NCBI GenBank assembly: GCA_947645965.1
Contig: CANSES010000007.1
Span: 1 to 41,895 of the forward strand
DNA length: 41,895 nt
DNA from: an uncultured Enterorhabdus sp.
GTDB lineage: Bacteria > Actinomycetota > Coriobacteriia > Coriobacteriales > Eggerthellaceae
Reading direction: 5' to 3'
Shown one piece after another: positions 8,087 to 16,870 of this stretch. The position numbers and the translations under genes are program-made. Position 1 is the stretch's first letter, and each line of letters begins with the position of its first letter. The notes below the pieces were generated by a model. It did not search any database and was not told the DNA's origin. It saw only the letters and a program-made list of their open reading frames with translations.

Positions 8087-8878
8087 TCAGCCTTCCAAAT
8101 CTTCCAGGGTCAGGGGGCGCGCCTCCGCTTCCAGCTGATCGCTCAGCTGGAAGGTGCCCTTGCAGGCGGCCACGCCGTCGGCCACGGAAAGAGTGCCCTC
8201 GTAGATGGCGCGGCCGGCGATGACGCCCTCCACGGCGTCGGCGATGGGGGCCAGGGCCGCAATGTCGGCGGCCGTGGCGATGCCGCCCGACACGATGACC
8301 GGGTTGCCGAAGGCCGCGGCCATGCGGGCGTAGGCGGCGTTCTCCACGCCGGTCTGCATGCCGTCGCGGGCGATGTCGGTGTACACGATGTGCTCGTAGC
8401 CGAGCGCGGCCATACGGCCGGCCAAATCGGTGGCGGCCACACCGGATCCCTCGGTCCAGCCGGCCACGGCCGCTTCGCCGGCCTTAGCGTCGATGCCGGC
8501 CACGAGCGCATCGGGACCGAACTTCTCCATGGCGGCCTGGGCGAAATCGGGATCGCGCACGAGCGCCGTGCCCAGGATGACCCGGGTGGCCCCGGCGTCC
8601 AGCAGACGGTCGGCCACCTCCAGCGAGCGCACGCCGCCGCCCACTTCCACCTTCAGCTTGGTGCGGGCCAGAATACGGCGCACCACCTCGATGTTGTCGG
8701 GATTGCCGGACTTCGCGCCGTTCAGATCCACCACGTGAATCCACGAGGCGCCGTCCTCCTCGAAGCGCTGGGCCTGGTCGGCGGGGTCGTCGTTGTACAC
8801 GGTAACGGCGGCGTAATCGCCCTTGGCCAGGCGCACGGCGCGGCCGTCCAGAATATCGATAGCGGGAAGCAGGTACAT
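8087..8878 (-). CDS. hisA: ProFAR isomerase
   Basis: TIM-barrel isomerase, about 263 residues, acting on the phosphoribosyl-formimino-AICAR ribotide in the fourth histidine step. It begins [16 protein letters not shown], which carries the first catalytic aspartate; the second lies in [14 protein letters not shown]. The ATG at 8876-8878 follows AAGGAG and sits two bases past the hisH stop, so longer in-frame readings overlapping hisH are not needed. HisA and HisF lie side by side as paralogous barrels. Confidence 0.96.
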   Translation of the reverse strand: MYLLPAIDILDGRAVRLAKGDYAAVTVYNDDPADQAQRFEEDGASWIHVVDLNGAKSGNPDNIEVVRRILARTKLKVEVGGGVRSLEVADRLLDAGATRVILGTALVRDPDFAQAAMEKFGPDALVAGIDAKAGEAAVAGWTEGSGVAATDLAGRMAALGYEHIVYTDIARDGMQTGVENAAYARMAAAFGNPVIVSGGIATAADIAALAPIADAVEGVIAGRAIYEGTLSVADGVAACKGTFQLSDQLEAEARPLTLEDLEG

Positions 8879-8880
8879 GG

Positions 8881-9582
8881 CTACTCCTTTGACGAGGCGG
8901 CATCTTCCGCCATGGTAGCGGCCCCGCCGCGGCGGGCCGCCGCAGCGTCGGCAACGGTTACGAAGTTGGCGAGCAGGCGCGCACCGGCCTCCGAGCTCTT
9001 CTCGGGATGGAACTGCACGCCCCATACGGGACGGCCAGGCACCCGCACGGCGCAGGGGAACGTGACCGAGTGGGTGGTGCGCCCGATGGTCGCGGCGCTC
9101 TCGGGGGCGGCGAAGGAGTGGGTGAAGTAGAAGAACTCCCCGCTCTCAAGGCCGTCAAACAACGGGTCGGGCCCGTCCCACGCCACGGAGTTCCACCCCA
9201 CATGGGGAATCTTGTAGGCCGCGCCCGCGCTATCGGTCTTGGGCATGAGGTCCACGATGCCGGAAACGAGCCCCAGGCCCGCGGGCAGCGGCCCCGCCTC
9301 GGGCGCGTGCTCGGTGCCGCCCTCGAACATGAGGTGCATCCCCAGGCAGATGCCGAGGAAGGGCGCACCGGCCTCCACGGCCTCGATCACCGCGTCGCGC
9401 AGCCCGAGCTCTTCCAGGGATGCGGCGGCGTCGGCGAAGGCGCCCACCCCCGGCAGCACCACGGCATCGGCCGCGCGCACCTGGGCCGGGTCGTCGGACA
9501 CGACAACCTCGGCACCGGCACCGCGCAGCCCCCGCTCCACCGAGAGCAGGTTCCCCTTATGATAATCAACGACAACGATCAT
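8881..9582 (-). CDS. hisH: imidazole glycerol phosphate synthase glutaminase subunit
   Basis: Class I glutamine amidotransferase, 233 residues, that feeds ammonia to HisF. The nucleophilic Cys is in LGICLGMHLMFEG, and the His-Glu pair of the triad is in WGVQFHPEKS. The N-terminal VVDYHKGNLLSVERGL is typical. The ATG follows GGGAG with a nine-base gap after the hisB stop. There is a short alanine-rich C-terminal tail. Confidence 0.96.
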   Translation of the reverse strand: MIVVVDYHKGNLLSVERGLRGAGAEVVVSDDPAQVRAADAVVLPGVGAFADAAASLEELGLRDAVIEAVEAGAPFLGICLGMHLMFEGGTEHAPEAGPLPAGLGLVSGIVDLMPKTDSAGAAYKIPHVGWNSVAWDGPDPLFDGLESGEFFYFTHSFAAPESAATIGRTTHSVTFPCAVRVPGRPVWGVQFHPEKSSEAGARLLANFVTVADAAAARRGGAATMAEDAASSKE

Positions 9583-9591
9583 GGGCGCTCC

Positions 9592-10182
9592 CTACAACGT
9601 TCCCTTAGTGGAGGGCACCTCGCCGGCCAGGGCCCCATCGATGGCCACGGCCGCCCGCAGAGCGCGCCCGCAGGCCTTGAAGGCCGCCTCCAGGATGTGG
9701 TGCACGTTGTCGCCGGCCAGCTGGCGCACGTGCAGGGTGATGCCGGCGTTGGTGGCCAGGGCGATGAAGAACTCCCGGGCCAGCTGGGTGTCGAAATCCC
9801 CCACCATGCCGAAGGGCACCTCCACGGTCCAGTGCAACTGCCCCCGGCCGGAGATATCCAGGGCCGCCAGCACCAGGGCCTCGTCCATGGGCACAAAGGC
9901 GCTGCCGAAGCGCGTGATACCGGCCTTGTCGCCCAGGGCGGCACCTAAGGCCTGGCCGATCACGATGCCGGCGTCTTCCACGGAATGGTGGCCATCCACC
10001 TGCAAGTCACCCGCCACGCGCACCATAAGATCGATGCGGCTGTGGCGCGCGAAGGCGTCCAGCATGTGGTCGAAGAACCCGATGCCCGTCGCCACGTCGG
10101 CCCGACCGGTGCCGTCCAGGTTCACCTCCACCGTGATGTCGGTCTCAGCCGTGGCGCGGTGCATAGTCGCCGCTCTCGTCAT
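9592..10182 (-). CDS. hisB: imidazoleglycerol-phosphate dehydratase
   Basis: Manganese dehydratase of 196 residues that makes imidazole acetol phosphate. The metal-binding histidine motifs [13 protein letters not shown] and [16 protein letters not shown] are intact, as is the repeat-half motif further on ([19 protein letters not shown]). It is the monofunctional form, without a histidinol-phosphatase domain, so that activity must lie elsewhere in the genome. GGAAGGAG precedes the ATG. Confidence 0.97.
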   Translation of the reverse strand: MTRAATMHRATAETDITVEVNLDGTGRADVATGIGFFDHMLDAFARHSRIDLMVRVAGDLQVDGHHSVEDAGIVIGQALGAALGDKAGITRFGSAFVPMDEALVLAALDISGRGQLHWTVEVPFGMVGDFDTQLAREFFIALATNAGITLHVRQLAGDNVHHILEAAFKACGRALRAAVAIDGALAGEVPSTKGTL

Positions 10183-10195
10183 GGTCGCTCCTTCC

Positions 10196-11293
10196 CTAGG
10201 CGCGCGCCGCCTGGGCGCGCTGCTCGCCGCGCTCGGCCACGAAGGCCCGCAGCAGGCTGATGAACAGATCGTTCTGCGCCGGCGTGCCGATGGTCACGCG
10301 CAGGCAGTTCTCCAAAAGCGGCGTGGCGCTGAAATCGCGCACGAGCACGCCGCCGGCGTACAGGTAGTCCCAAGCGGCCCCCGCGTCGTCCATGCGGAAC
10401 AAAATCCAGTTGGAATCCGACGAGAAGGGCCGCACGCCCGCCGTGGTGCGCAGGGCCTCCATCACTCGGGTGCGCTCCTCGATGATCTCGCGGATGCCGG
10501 GCTCGAAGCGGGCGCGGTGCCGGTACACCACTTCCCCGATGGCCTGGGACACCGCGTCCACCGAATAGGGCTGGCGCACCTTCTGAAACTCCGCGATCAC
10601 GCCCGGGTTCGCCAGAATGTAGCCGAGGCGCACCCCGGCCAGGGAAAAGGCCTTGGAGAACGTGCGCAGGATGACGAGGTTCTCGTGGGTCGCAAGCAGG
10701 GGGCGCACCGTCTGGCGCGAGAACTCGAAGTAGGCCTCGTCCACCATGACCAGGGCGTCGGTGGCGTCCAGCAGCCGTTCGAGGAAGTCCGACGGGGCCC
10801 GCAGGCCCGTGGGATTGTTGGGACTCGCCACCACCACGTAGTCGATGTCGCCCTCTGCCAGGCGCGCGAAGGTGGCCTCCTCGTCGATGGAGAAGTCGTC
10901 GCGGCGGGCGATGTCCACCACCGCGGTGTGCGTGAGCCGCGCATTGGCCGCGTACACCGAGAAGGTGGGCGGGAAGTTCAGGCAGGTGCGTCCCGGGCCG
11001 CCCCAGGCCAAAGCCAGGTTGAACAGCAGCTCGTCGCCGCCGTTGCCGATGAGCACGCACTGGCGGTCCAGGCCGTTGGCCTCGGCGATCAGGTCGCGCA
11101 GATCACCCGCAAGCGGGTCCGGATAGCGGTTGAAGGGCACCCGGGCGATGGCGGCGGCGATGAGCTCGCGCACCTCGTCGTCCACGTCGCGGGGGTTCTC
11201 GTTGGCCGACAGCAGGGCCTCGGCCGGCAGGTACTTCGGATCGTAGGGCACAAGGCCCGCCAGCTGCGGGGCGGCCGCGCGCACCCTATTCAT
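10196..11293 (-). CDS. hisC: histidinol-phosphate aminotransferase
   Basis: PLP fold-type I aminotransferase, about 365 residues, converting imidazole acetol phosphate to histidinol phosphate. [30 protein letters not shown] and the PLP lysine region [15 protein letters not shown] are present, with SNWILFRMD near the C-terminus. I place the start at the ATG at 11291-11293 ([14 protein letters not shown]), which overlaps the hisD stop by eight bases and follows a GGGGA; longer readings upstream lie inside hisD. Confidence 0.95.
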   Translation of the reverse strand: MNRVRAAAPQLAGLVPYDPKYLPAEALLSANENPRDVDDEVRELIAAAIARVPFNRYPDPLAGDLRDLIAEANGLDRQCVLIGNGGDELLFNLALAWGGPGRTCLNFPPTFSVYAANARLTHTAVVDIARRDDFSIDEEATFARLAEGDIDYVVVASPNNPTGLRAPSDFLERLLDATDALVMVDEAYFEFSRQTVRPLLATHENLVILRTFSKAFSLAGVRLGYILANPGVIAEFQKVRQPYSVDAVSQAIGEVVYRHRARFEPGIREIIEERTRVMEALRTTAGVRPFSSDSNWILFRMDDAGAAWDYLYAGGVLVRDFSATPLLENCLRVTIGTPAQNDLFISLLRAFVAERGEQRAQAARA

Positions 11294-12671
11294 CGGCGTT
11301 CCCCGCCGCGCGCCCAGCATCCTCGCCGGCATCCACGCCGGCCGCCGCCGCGGCCCCGGCCACGCTCGCCTGCTCGGCCGCGAGCAGGCTCTGCAGGCGC
11401 AGGGCCACCGACTGGGCATGGGCCCACAGCCCCTCGTGGGTGGCGATCTGCACCACGGCGCGGGCATCGTTCTTCAGCGCCGCCGCTGTGTACTGGATGA
11501 CGGAGGACTTCTTCACGAAGTCGTCCACGGAAAGGGGCGACGAGTAGCGGGCCGTGCCGCCGGTGGGCAGGGTGTGGTTGGGGCCGGCCACGTAATCGCC
11601 CACGGCCTCGGGGGTCCACTCCCCCAGGAAGATGGCGCCGGCGTTGCGGATGGCGCCGAGGTACTCCATGGCGTTTGCCACGTGCATCTCCAAGTGCTCC
11701 GGGGCGATGACATTCACCGCCTCCAAAGCCTGCTCCATGGTGGGGCACACCACGATGAGCCCGTGGTCGTCCAGGGAGGCGCGGGTGATGTCGGCGCGGG
11801 TGGTGCGCTCCATGTGGTCGGCGATGGCCGCCTCCACGGCATCGGCGTAGGCATCCGAGAAGGTGACCAGGTAGCAGGCGGCCAAGGGGTCGTGCTCGGC
11901 CTGGGCCATGAGATCGATGGCCACCATGGACGGATCGGCGGTCTCGTCGGCCACGACGCACACCTCCGACGGGCCGGCGATCATATCGATGCCCACATCC
12001 CCCGAGACGAGCTTCTTCGCCGCGGCCACAAAGGCGTTGCCCGGGCCCGTGACCTTGGCCACGGGGCGGATGGTCTCGGTGCCGTAGGCGAGCGCCGCCA
12101 CGGCCTGGGCGCCGCCCACAGTGTAGATCTCGGTGACGCCGGCGATCTTGCAGGCGGCCAGCACCGTGGGGTCGAGCGTGCCGTCCTTGGTCGGCGGCGT
12201 TACGCACACGATGCGCTCCACGCCGGCCACCTGGGCCGGCAGGGCGTTCATGAGCACCGTGGAGGGATACAGGGCCCGGCCGCCCGGCACGTAGATGCCC
12301 ACGGAATCCAGCGGCGTCACCTTCGACCCCACGATGGCCCCGTCCTCCCGCGCGAAGAACCAGCTCTGCTGCTTCTGGCGCTCGTGGAAGTCGCGGATCT
12401 GGGTCGCGGCCTGGTTCAGGGCGTCGATGGTGTCCGGGTCCACCTCCGCGAGGGCCGCGTCGATGGCGGCGGCCGGCACGCGGAAGTCCTCCACGGCCAC
12501 GCCGTCGAACTTCTCGGTGTAGGCGCGCAGGGCCTTATCACCCTTCTCGCGCACTTCCTCGATGATCTCGGTGGCGGCGGTGAGGGCCCCCGGATTGAAG
12601 GCGCCGGTGCGGTTGATGAAGTCGCCGGTGAACGGCTCGAGGGGCTTGAGGTCGATGCGTCGCATGGTCAT
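11286..12671 (-). CDS. hisD: histidinol dehydrogenase
   Basis: Zinc enzyme of 461 residues that oxidises histidinol to histidine in two NAD-dependent steps. [32 protein letters not shown] and [18 protein letters not shown] carry the zinc and catalytic residues. The last about 30 residues are an Ala/Gly/Asp-rich tail ([20 protein letters not shown]) not needed for the fold. AAGGAG lies seven bases before the ATG. It is the second gene of the operon, 27 bases after hisZG. Confidence 0.97.
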   Translation of the reverse strand: MTMRRIDLKPLEPFTGDFINRTGAFNPGALTAATEIIEEVREKGDKALRAYTEKFDGVAVEDFRVPAAAIDAALAEVDPDTIDALNQAATQIRDFHERQKQQSWFFAREDGAIVGSKVTPLDSVGIYVPGGRALYPSTVLMNALPAQVAGVERIVCVTPPTKDGTLDPTVLAACKIAGVTEIYTVGGAQAVAALAYGTETIRPVAKVTGPGNAFVAAAKKLVSGDVGIDMIAGPSEVCVVADETADPSMVAIDLMAQAEHDPLAACYLVTFSDAYADAVEAAIADHMERTTRADITRASLDDHGLIVVCPTMEQALEAVNVIAPEHLEMHVANAMEYLGAIRNAGAIFLGEWTPEAVGDYVAGPNHTLPTGGTARYSSPLSVDDFVKKSSVIQYTAAALKNDARAVVQIATHEGLWAHAQSVALRLQSLLAAEQASVAGAAAAAGVDAGEDAGRAAGNADE

Positions 12672-12698
12672 GGGTCTTCTCCTTCGCGGACGTGAGGC

Positions 12699-14408
12699 TT
12701 AGGCGGGCTGGGTAGCGCCGGCAATGGGCGCATAGGTGTGCTTCGGGGCGTTGGCGGCCAGAATGCGGGCCAGGGCCACAATGCGATCGTCGGTGCGCAT
12801 CGCGCAGCCGTTGGCGAAGAAGCGGGCCGTAGAGGCCAGCACCTCTTCCACGATCTCCAGGTTGTTCTCGGCTAAGGTGGTGCCCGTGGCCGTGATGTCC
12901 ACGATGCGCTCGGCCAGGCCCACCATGGGGGCCAGCTCGATGTTGCCGTGGAGGTAGACGATCTCCACCTGGGTGCCGCGGCACGCGAAATGGGCGCGGG
13001 TGATGGAGGGGTACTTCGTGGCGATGCGCATGCTGCCGAGCTTGCGGTAGCGCTCCTCGATGGCCGCCGTGGTGCCGGCGGCCTCGGCCACCACGAAGCG
13101 GCAGCCGCCGAAGCGCAGATCCACCAGCTCCACCACATCGGCCCCTACTTCCAGAAGCGAGTCCTTGCCGCAGATGCCGCAGTCGGCCGCGCCCAGGGCC
13201 ACGAACACCGGGGCGTCGGAGGGGCGCACGATGATGTAGTCCACTCCGGGATTGGAAATGACGAGGGCGCGCCCGGGGTTGGCGAGGCCCGTCACGTCGA
13301 GGCCCGCCTCGGCCAGGCAGGCGATGGTGTCGGCGTTGAGCGAGCCCTTGGGCACGGCGATGCGCAGGGGGCGTTGGCCCTCCCCGGCCCGCTGGGCCTC
13401 GGCCGCGGCGGCCGTGGCCGCTTGCTCCAGGCAGAAGGCGAAGCCGGCGGCGGGGCGGTCGGCGCCGTAGGTGCCGATCATGCGGTCGTAGCGGCCGCCG
13501 GAACCGAGCGGCGTGCCCAGGTAGGGCGAGACCGCCTCGAACACGATGCCCGTGTAGTAGTTAAACGAGCTGATCACCGAGAAGTCCACCAAGATGCGCT
13601 CGCCCAGGCCCGCGGCCACCAGACGGTCGTAGGTGTCCTGGAACTCGTCCAGATCGGCAGCGCAGCCGAGCGGGGCCGCCAGGGCGCGCACTGCGTCGAT
13701 GGCGTCCTGGCCGCCGCGGATACGGGCGAGGTGGCGGATGGCGTCCACGTAGGCCGGGGCGGCGCACCCCGGATCGGGAGTCTCGTCGTCGAGGTCCGCC
13801 GCGGCGCCGGGGGCGGCGCACAAACGGTCGAGGGCCACGAAGTCGGAGTCGTGGTAGGCATCGAGCGCCGCGGCCTTCCACGGCTCGGCCGCCCCCGAGC
13901 GCTCGAGCAGCGCCCGCAGCACGCCCACGGTGGCAAGGCCCAGCACGAACCGGTCCACGCCGGCCAGGGACAGAGCCTCGGTGAGCAGGGCCACGATCTC
14001 GGCGTCCACCGCAGCCCCGGCCGCGCCGATGCACTCCACGCCGCACTGGGTGAGCTCGCGGGCCTGCACCTGGTTGTCGGACTCGGCCTCGCGGAACACC
14101 CGCTGGGTGTAGCGGAAGCGCAAGGGCCCCGGCTCGCCGGCCAGGCGCGTGGCGCACATGCGGGCGATCTGCAAGGTCACATCGGGACGCATGGCCAGAA
14201 GGTCGTCGTGGGAGTCGAAGAACTTGAAGGGCGAGGCGGGCATGCGGCCGCCGGCGCGCATGACGTCCATCACCTCCAGCGTGGGCGTTTCAATGGGCAG
14301 GTAGCCGCGGGAGGCGAAGAGATCCTGCACCGCGCGGGTAACGCCCTCGCGGGCCAGGGCCTCTTCGGCGAGCACATCGCGAAAACCTGAGGGAGTAACT
14401 GCGTTCAC
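12699..14408 (-). CDS. hisZG: HisZ-HisG fusion: ATP phosphoribosyltransferase
   Basis: One uninterrupted frame of about 569 residues joins two proteins that are usually separate. Residues 1 to about 335 are HisZ, a class II HisRS-like regulatory subunit (PSGFRDVLAEEAL, MRPDVTLQIARM, RYTQRVFRE, LGSGGRYDRMIGTYG). After an Ala-rich linker, residues about 348-569 are the short catalytic HisG (LRIAVPKGSLNADTI, DYIIVRPSDAPVFVALGAADCGICGKD, GTTLAENNLEIVEEV). HisG commits ATP and PRPP to histidine, and short HisG needs HisZ for activity and histidine feedback. I prefer the GTG at 14406-14408, behind AAGGA and at the normal HisZ start, over an ATG at 14432 without SD. It is the first gene of the his operon. 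No frameshift is visible at the junction. Confidence 0.93.
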   Translation of the reverse strand: MNAVTPSGFRDVLAEEALAREGVTRAVQDLFASRGYLPIETPTLEVMDVMRAGGRMPASPFKFFDSHDDLLAMRPDVTLQIARMCATRLAGEPGPLRFRYTQRVFREAESDNQVQARELTQCGVECIGAAGAAVDAEIVALLTEALSLAGVDRFVLGLATVGVLRALLERSGAAEPWKAAALDAYHDSDFVALDRLCAAPGAAADLDDETPDPGCAAPAYVDAIRHLARIRGGQDAIDAVRALAAPLGCAADLDEFQDTYDRLVAAGLGERILVDFSVISSFNYYTGIVFEAVSPYLGTPLGSGGRYDRMIGTYGADRPAAGFAFCLEQAATAAAAEAQRAGEGQRPLRIAVPKGSLNADTIACLAEAGLDVTGLANPGRALVISNPGVDYIIVRPSDAPVFVALGAADCGICGKDSLLEVGADVVELVDLRFGGCRFVVAEAAGTTAAIEERYRKLGSMRIATKYPSITRAHFACRGTQVEIVYLHGNIELAPMVGLAERIVDITATGTTLAENNLEIVEEVLASTARFFANGCAMRTDDRIVALARILAANAPKHTYAPIAGATQPA

Positions 14409-14458
14409 GGGCCGTTCCTTGTCTGCATTCACGTACGGAATCTCTCATATTATCCGCC

Positions 14459-14497
14459 TTCGCCGGCCCCGATGGCCGGGGCGGGGCAAAAGGCGAA
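14459..14497 (-). other. nested hairpin in the his operon leader
   Basis: TTCGCC (14459-14464) pairs with GGCGAA (14492-14497) around an inner CCCCG/CGGGG stem (14467-14471 and 14477-14481) with a five-base loop. It lies between the proposed his promoter and the hisZG start. I see no His-codon-rich leader peptide, so a classical his attenuator is not supported. Confidence 0.35.
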
Positions 14498-14547
14498 TTA
14501 TCGACAGGGAACACCGCTTCTCAGGTATCGCGCCTATCGACGCTGAT

Positions 14548-14575
14548 ACTTTATCACAGTAGAGTACTAAAGCAA
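14548..14575 (-). promoter_or_regulatory. probable his operon promoter
   Basis: On the minus strand TTGCTT (14570-14575) and TAAAGT (14548-14553) are 16 bases apart. The implied start is near 14541, about 130 bases before the hisZG GTG. It lies only a few bases beyond the larC stop. Confidence 0.45.
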
Positions 14576-14581
14576 GGGGAT

Positions 14582-15463
14582 TTACGCGAGCGGTTCGATG
14601 AGCATGACGCGCAGGATGCCCGGGGTGTCGTAGGAGCGCTTGCCGGCCCCCATGCCCACACGGCGGATGGCGAAGCGCTCCGGCAGCGCCGAGGCCGTGC
14701 GCAGAGCTCCGGCCACCGCAGCGCCCGTGGGGGTGACCAGCTCGCCGTCCACCGGCACGGGGGCGAGGGGCAGCCCGCAGGCCTCGGCGATGAAGGCCGT
14801 GGCCGGCGCGGGCACGGGGATGAGCCCGTGCTGGCAGCGCACGGTGCCCCGGCCGCAGGGCAGATCGGTCACTACCACGCCGTCGGGGGCCAGATCGTCC
14901 ACGGCCACGGCGATGGCCACGATATCGGCGATGGAGTCCACGGCCCCCACCTCGTGGAAGTGCACCGCCTCCCGGGGCAGTCCGTGGGCCCGGGCCTCGG
15001 CATCGGCCACCAGCCCGAAGATGCGCTTGGCCAGAGCCTTCGCGCCGTCGGTCATGGCTCCCCCATCGATGATGGCCTCGATGTCGGCCAGCCCGCGGTG
15101 ATGGTGCGAGGCGGCGTGGTCGTGGGGATGGGAGTGCTCGTGGCCATGCGGATGCCCGTGCGCATGGTCGTGCTCGTGGGAGTGCGCGTGGTCGTGGGAA
15201 TGGCCGTGCCCCCCTTCCCCGCCATGGAGATAGGCCATATCGTGGTCGTAGTTCTCGTGGGCCCCGTCCAGCACTACGGCAAAGTCGCACACGTCCAGAC
15301 CCGACTTCACCACGCGGCTGATCTCCACGGTGAAGCCCTCCACCGCCAGGCTGTCCAGGGCCCGGCGCACCGCCCCCTCGCTGGCGCCGGCATCCAGCAG
15401 GGCCGCGGCGCACATGTCGCCGCTGATGCCCGAGGTGCATTCCAAATAGAGCAACGACCCCAT
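14582..15463 (-). CDS. larC: LarC N-terminal domain protein (nickel-pincer cofactor)
   Basis: LarC inserts nickel into the pincer cofactor of lactate racemase-type enzymes using CTP. The frame (about 293 residues) begins LYLECTSGISGDMCAAALLDAG and contains AVHFHEVGAVDSIADIV, PCGRGTVRCQHGLIPVPAPAT and ELVTPTGAA, all LarC1 features. Residues about 80-122 form a His-rich metal-binding stretch with about 20 histidines. It stops at GILRVMLIEPLA, where full-length LarC would continue with the C-terminal CTP-binding domain. The 173 bases between this stop and hisZG cannot encode that domain in any frame. The ATG at 15461-15463 follows AGGAAGG. It lies five bases after larB. Confidence 0.85.
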   Translation of the reverse strand: MGSLLYLECTSGISGDMCAAALLDAGASEGAVRRALDSLAVEGFTVEISRVVKSGLDVCDFAVVLDGAHENYDHDMAYLHGGEGGHGHSHDHAHSHEHDHAHGHPHGHEHSHPHDHAASHHHRGLADIEAIIDGGAMTDGAKALAKRIFGLVADAEARAHGLPREAVHFHEVGAVDSIADIVAIAVAVDDLAPDGVVVTDLPCGRGTVRCQHGLIPVPAPATAFIAEACGLPLAPVPVDGELVTPTGAAVAGALRTASALPERFAIRRVGMGAGKRSYDTPGILRVMLIEPLA

Positions 15464-15468
15464 AGATC

Positions 15469-16224
15469 CTACCTTCCTGCGGTCGCGCCGCGCGTGTTCA
15501 GATGATTGATGGCGCTCGCCTGGAAAGCGGCGCCGAAGCCGTTGTCGATGTTGACCACCGACACCCCGCTCGCACAGGAGTTCAACATGGCCAGCAGGGC
15601 CGTCACGCCGCCGAAGGAGGCCCCGTAGCCCACCGAGGTGGGCACCGCGATCACCGGGCACGACACCAAGCCGCCCACCACGCTCGCCAAGGCACCCTCC
15701 ATGCCGGCCACGGCGATGACGCAGCGGGCGCGGTTCAGCTCGTCGGCGCAGTCGAGCAGCCGATGGATGCCCGCCACCCCCACGTCGTAGAGGCGCACCA
15801 CCTCGTTGCCGAGGAACTGGGCCGTAAGCGCGGCCTCCTCGGCCACAGAAAGATCGCTTGTGCCCGCCGCGACCACGCAGAGCGCGCCGTCACCGTCGGG
15901 AACGGGCATATCGCCGAACACGAGCAGGCGCGCCTGCTCGTAATAGGTCACGGCCATCCGCTGCCGCAGGGCCACCGCCAGCGACGAGACTTGTCCGCCG
16001 CCCTCCACCGCCCAGCGCGCGTCCACGGCCGCGGCCTTCTCCGCTTCCACCCGCGTGGCCAGTACCCGGGGCTGGCCGGCTTCGATCAGCGCGCGGGCGA
16101 TGGCGGCGATCTGCGCGGCCGTCTTCCCCTCGCCGTAAATTACCTCGCCGGCCCCCTGCCGCGCCGCCCGGTCGAAATCGGGACGGGCGAACGGCGCGTC
16201 GGCGACAACCTTCTCAAGGCCCAC
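15469..16224 (-). CDS. larB: LarB, nicotinic acid adenine dinucleotide carboxylase/hydrolase
   Basis: LarB carries out the first step of nickel-pincer nucleotide synthesis: it carboxylates NaAD and releases the dicarboxylated mononucleotide. About 251 residues, with an AIR-carboxylase (PurE)-like C-terminal domain: [27 protein letters not shown] segments, [32 protein letters not shown] and [11 protein letters not shown]. The N-terminal [24 protein letters not shown] is also typical. I take the GTG at 16222-16224, eight bases after GGAAGGA. LarE and LarA are not in this window. A MerR-type promoter lies directly upstream. Confidence 0.93.
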   Translation of the reverse strand: MGLEKVVADAPFARPDFDRAARQGAGEVIYGEGKTAAQIAAIARALIEAGQPRVLATRVEAEKAAAVDARWAVEGGGQVSSLAVALRQRMAVTYYEQARLLVFGDMPVPDGDGALCVVAAGTSDLSVAEEAALTAQFLGNEVVRLYDVGVAGIHRLLDCADELNRARCVIAVAGMEGALASVVGGLVSCPVIAVPTSVGYGASFGGVTALLAMLNSCASGVSVVNIDNGFGAAFQASAINHLNTRGATAGR

Positions 16225-16286
16225 AGGCGCATCCTTCCATCGACAGACGAACCGACCGCCCCGGCGATCGGCTTTTTACCGTTCCT

Positions 16287-16317
16287 ATGATAAGTGTTGG
16301 AGTTGGCTCCATGTCCA
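16287..16317 (-). promoter_or_regulatory. MerR-type promoter of larBC with 19-bp spacer and dyad
   Basis: On the minus strand TGGACA (16312-16317) and TATCAT (16287-16292) are 19 bases apart, the overlong spacing seen in MerR-activated promoters. The spacer contains the perfect dyad TGGAG-CCAA-CTCCA. The core AGCCnACTCCA is shared with the promoter of the merR gene at 16796-16826. It drives larB, starting about 60 bases downstream. Confidence 0.6.
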
Positions 16318-16357
16318 GCGGTGGTCCGAAGGCCCATGGAAGATTCGCAAGCGCCGC

Positions 16358-16741
16358 CTAGTCCTCGGGACGCAGGGCGCGCTCGCTGTCGGCCATGATC
16401 TCGTCGTAGTTCTCGATCTTGTACTCCAGGCGCTCCAGCGCTCGCTCCAGATCGGCGATGCGGGCGCGGATGGCCTCGCTCTGTTGGCTGAGCAGCTCCT
16501 TGCGGGCGGCCGTGGTCTCATCGCCCCGCTCGATCAGCTCCATATATTCCACAAGGGATTCGATGGACATACCGGCGTCGCGCATGCACTTCACGAACTC
16601 GACGGCGTTGCAGCTGGCCTCGTCGTAATCACGGATACCGCTCTTGTTGCGGGGTACATGGCGCAGCAGCCCGATACGCTCGTAGTAGCGCAGCGTATCG
16701 GTGGAAACACCGTAGCGTTTGCTGACTTCTGCAATCTTCAT
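16358..16741 (-). CDS. MerR-family regulator, AdhR/NmlR-like (Cys52)
   Basis: A 127-residue DNA-binding regulator. The N-terminal winged HTH (MKIAEVSKRYGVSTDTLRYYERIGLL) is followed by VEFVKCMRDAGMSIESLVEYMEL and a long dimerising coiled coil (about residues 80-120). The only cysteines are C44 and C52; C52 sits at the position of the redox/aldehyde-sensing cysteine of AdhR and NmlR. There is no C-terminal metal-binding cysteine loop, so a metal sensor is less likely. It lies just upstream of larBC in the same direction with its own MerR-type promoter. Confidence 0.85.
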   Translation of the reverse strand: MKIAEVSKRYGVSTDTLRYYERIGLLRHVPRNKSGIRDYDEASCNAVEFVKCMRDAGMSIESLVEYMELIERGDETTAARKELLSQQSEAIRARIADLERALERLEYKIENYDEIMADSERALRPED

Positions 16742-16795
16742 GCAGTCCCTTTCGATACAGGCAGTCGTTCGGTTTCTTACACCGACTGTACGTCA

Positions 16796-16826
16796 ATTAG
16801 ACCACATGGAGTAGGCTATAAGTCAA
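16796..16826 (-). promoter_or_regulatory. promoter of the merR gene, 19-bp spacer
   Basis: TTGACT (16821-16826) and TCTAAT (16796-16801) on the minus strand with a 19-base spacer reading TATAGCCTACTCCATGTGG. The spacer carries an imperfect dyad around AGCCTACTCCA, which matches the larB promoter core. It lies about 55 bases before the merR ATG and suggests autoregulation. Confidence 0.6.
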
Positions 16827-16870
16827 GGGGACGGCCCCTCTTTCTCGACAAAGATCGCCCGTGTTACCGC

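Noticed and set aside
14409..14541. Histidine-codon leader peptide (his attenuator)
   Set aside because: No short frame with an SD and a run of His codons is present in the leader.
16252..16277. Plus-strand hairpin followed by CTTTTT between larB and merR
   Set aside because: The stem is imperfect with a very small loop, and no plus-strand gene lies upstream to be terminated. It lies in the leader of larB, so it may be chance.
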